Below, one piece after another: positions 6,444 through 7,106 of a DNA stretch of 7,106 bases (the first letter of the stretch is position 1; each line of letters starts with the position of its first letter). Made by a program: the position numbers and the translations under genes. Source of the DNA: Actinomycetota bacterium (lineage in GTDB: Bacteria; Actinomycetota; Acidimicrobiia; Acidimicrobiales; Ilumatobacteraceae); contig SXWG01000044.1 of the NCBI GenBank assembly GCA_005789925.1, positions 1 to 7,106 on the forward strand, written 5' to 3'. The notes under the pieces are model-generated. The model saw only the letters and a program-made list of their open reading frames with translations, did not search any database and was not told the origin of the DNA.

Positions 6444-6473
6444 TGATGAAAAGCGGTGTCGCGCTTCTACACT
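6444..6473 (+). promoter_or_regulatory. Candidate promoter of tRNA-Thr
   Basis: TACACT at 6468–6473 is a good −10 match, and TGATGA at 6444–6449 is a weak −35 at an 18-base spacing. Transcription would begin near 6480, just before the mature tRNA end at 6484. A small five-base-pair hairpin (AAGCG 6451–6455 with CGCTT 6462–6466) lies in the spacer and could instead help end the upstream message. Confidence 0.4.
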
Positions 6474-6483
6474 TCGTGAGCCT

Positions 6484-6559
6484 GCCCAGGTAGCTCAGTC
6501 GGTAGAGCAACGCACTCGTAATGCGTAGGTCAGGGGTTCGATTCCCCTCTTGGGCTCCA
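6484..6559 (+). tRNA. tRNA-Thr (anticodon CGT)
   Basis: The 76-base cloverleaf is complete. The acceptor GCCCAGG (6484–6490) pairs with CTTGGGC, with one G–U pair. The D arm is GCTC/GAGC. The anticodon stem ACGCA/TGCGT (6510–6514, 6522–6526) encloses loop CTCGTAA with anticodon CGT at 6517–6519, which reads the Thr codon ACG. The T arm AGGGG/CCCCT has loop TTCGATT. The discriminator is T at 6556 and CCA is encoded at 6557–6559. No intron or mismatch is seen. Confidence 0.98.
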
Positions 6560-6589
6560 TTGGACATTGGTATTGTGCCTCCAGGGGCG

Positions 6590-6618
6590 TTGCGACCTTC
6601 ATCTGAGATGAATCGCAA
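6590..6618. terminator. Strong hairpin between convergent tRNA-Thr and epimerase gene
   Basis: TTGCGA (6590–6595) pairs with TCGCAA (6613–6618), and TTCATC (6598–6603) pairs with GATGAA (6607–6612) around a TGA loop. A two-base CC bulge at 6596–6597 separates the two halves, giving 12 paired bases. It lies 30 bases after the tRNA and spans the stop codon of the opposing epimerase gene, so it could serve both directions. Neither side has a T-run, so it would be a terminator without a U-tract, a form proposed for actinobacteria, or an RNA-stabilising hairpin. Confidence 0.5.
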
Positions 6619-7106
6619 AGGAATGTCGAAACAAATTGTCTGGTGTGACCACGTCAATGGTGCCCATGTTCACGCCGTTGGGTGGCCCTGATTGCGGCTC
6701 GATACAGGTTGCGTACGTGGGCTCGTCGTAGATCACCCAGTACTGACATGAACTTTCAAGAGCCACAGTCACATCACCGACTCGGAATGGCTCGACGACA
6801 CCACCGGTGAAGCAGTCATCCCACGGCGGTTGCGTCGGTGAAATCACTTGCGACGTCGTCGCATGGTCCTCATCGCGCACATACATGGACGTGAAGGTCG
6901 TACGAAGCGCTGACGGTTTCACGAACCACGGGTGCCAACCAACTTGCACCGGTGCCGGTTCGTTAAGGGCAACCTCGAGAGCCATACGAACCACCCCATG
7001 GGCCACTGACACTGAGTGCGTCACACGACCCGAGAACGGCCAGCCTTTGCCACTGACCGGTGCGTCCATCACGACACCATCGTCTGACACCTCGTTGAGA
7101 TTCCAT
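6599..7106 (-). CDS. Aldose 1-epimerase (galactose mutarotase-like), N-terminus outside window
   Basis: The enzyme family interconverts alpha and beta anomers of aldoses such as galactose or glucose, usually in the cytoplasm. The frame is open to the right edge, giving about 169 codons, and the visible start resembles mid-protein family sequence (WNLNEVSDDGVV, then GWPFSGRV). It should therefore be read as a C-terminal portion, roughly the last 55–60 percent, rather than a short gene beginning at the GTG at 7090. GWHPWF carries the conserved His (6932–6934). PWDDCF is a likely sugar-contact segment. CIEPQSGPPN carries the catalytic Glu (6698–6700). The subfamily (GalM-like, YihR-like or hexose-6-phosphate type) cannot be settled from this part; HPWF favours the YihR-like group weakly. 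It ends with TGA at 6601–6599, within the hairpin, and converges on tRNA-Thr. Confidence 0.88.
   Translation of the reverse strand, partial: WNLNEVSDDGVVMDAPVSGKGWPFSGRVTHSVSVAHGVVRMALEVALNEPAPVQVGWHPWFVKPSALRTTFTSMYVRDEDHATTSQVISPTQPPWDDCFTGGVVEPFRVGDVTVALESSCQYWVIYDEPTYATCIEPQSGPPNGVNMGTIDVVTPDNLFRHSFAIHLR

Noticed and set aside
6451..6466. Short hairpin AAGCG/CGCTT after the DoxX-like gene as a terminator
   Set aside because: It has only five base pairs and no T-run, and it lies within the likely tRNA promoter, so it is too weak to call by itself.
6421..6657. 78-residue minus-strand ORF containing EGNRTPDLRITSALLYRLSYLG
   Set aside because: This is the well-known false protein produced by translating the antisense of tRNA-Thr. 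The tRNA at 6484–6559 explains the sequence, and the flanks show no protein features.
6599..7090. Complete 163-residue protein starting at the GTG at 7090
   Set aside because: The frame stays open to the window edge with family-like residues (WNLNE) before the GTG, and aldose epimerases are much longer, so this is a truncated view of a longer gene.

Overview
This window looks like an ordinary housekeeping stretch of an actinobacterial chromosome, most likely from the Acidimicrobiia or a similar aquatic lineage. That placement is inferred from the gene order topA–tmk–holB, the lysine-rich tail on topoisomerase I, the actinobacterial-style basic region in the HolB C-terminus, several starts without a Shine-Dalgarno but close to −10-like boxes, and moderately high GC by eye. 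No 16S or other phylogenetic marker is present, so the class is a guess.

Layout: positions 1–207 hold the 3' end of a sensor histidine kinase. It converges on, and shares stop-codon bases with, rsgA (204–1214, minus), a ribosome-assembly GTPase. A divergent intergenic region (1215–1356) carries a TTGACA −35 element pointing at topA and, on the minus strand, a short hydrophobic reading frame that abuts rsgA. The plus-strand block then runs topA (1357–4041), tmk (4038–4640, 4-bp overlap), a small cysteine-pair protein (4681–4953), holB (4964–6046) and a four-helix DoxX-like membrane protein (6039–6437, 8-bp overlap). tRNA-Thr(CGT) follows at 6484–6559 with its own promoter-like boxes. The minus strand from 7106 to 6599 holds the C-terminal part of an aldose 1-epimerase that runs off the right edge, and a strong hairpin lies at its stop codon.

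How the genes work together: topA (supercoil relaxation), tmk (dTDP supply) and holB (clamp-loader delta prime) form a DNA-replication cluster with tight overlaps. rsgA (30S maturation) and the tRNA gene serve translation. The kinase, DoxX-like protein and epimerase are neighbours without an evident functional link.

I found no phage, transposon, CRISPR or defence genes and no convincing undescribed system. The points most worth a second look are the small signal-less module wedged between tmk and holB, the apparent leaderless starts, the possible amber-interrupted micro-ORF before rsgA, and the degenerate nucleotide-binding motifs of HolB.
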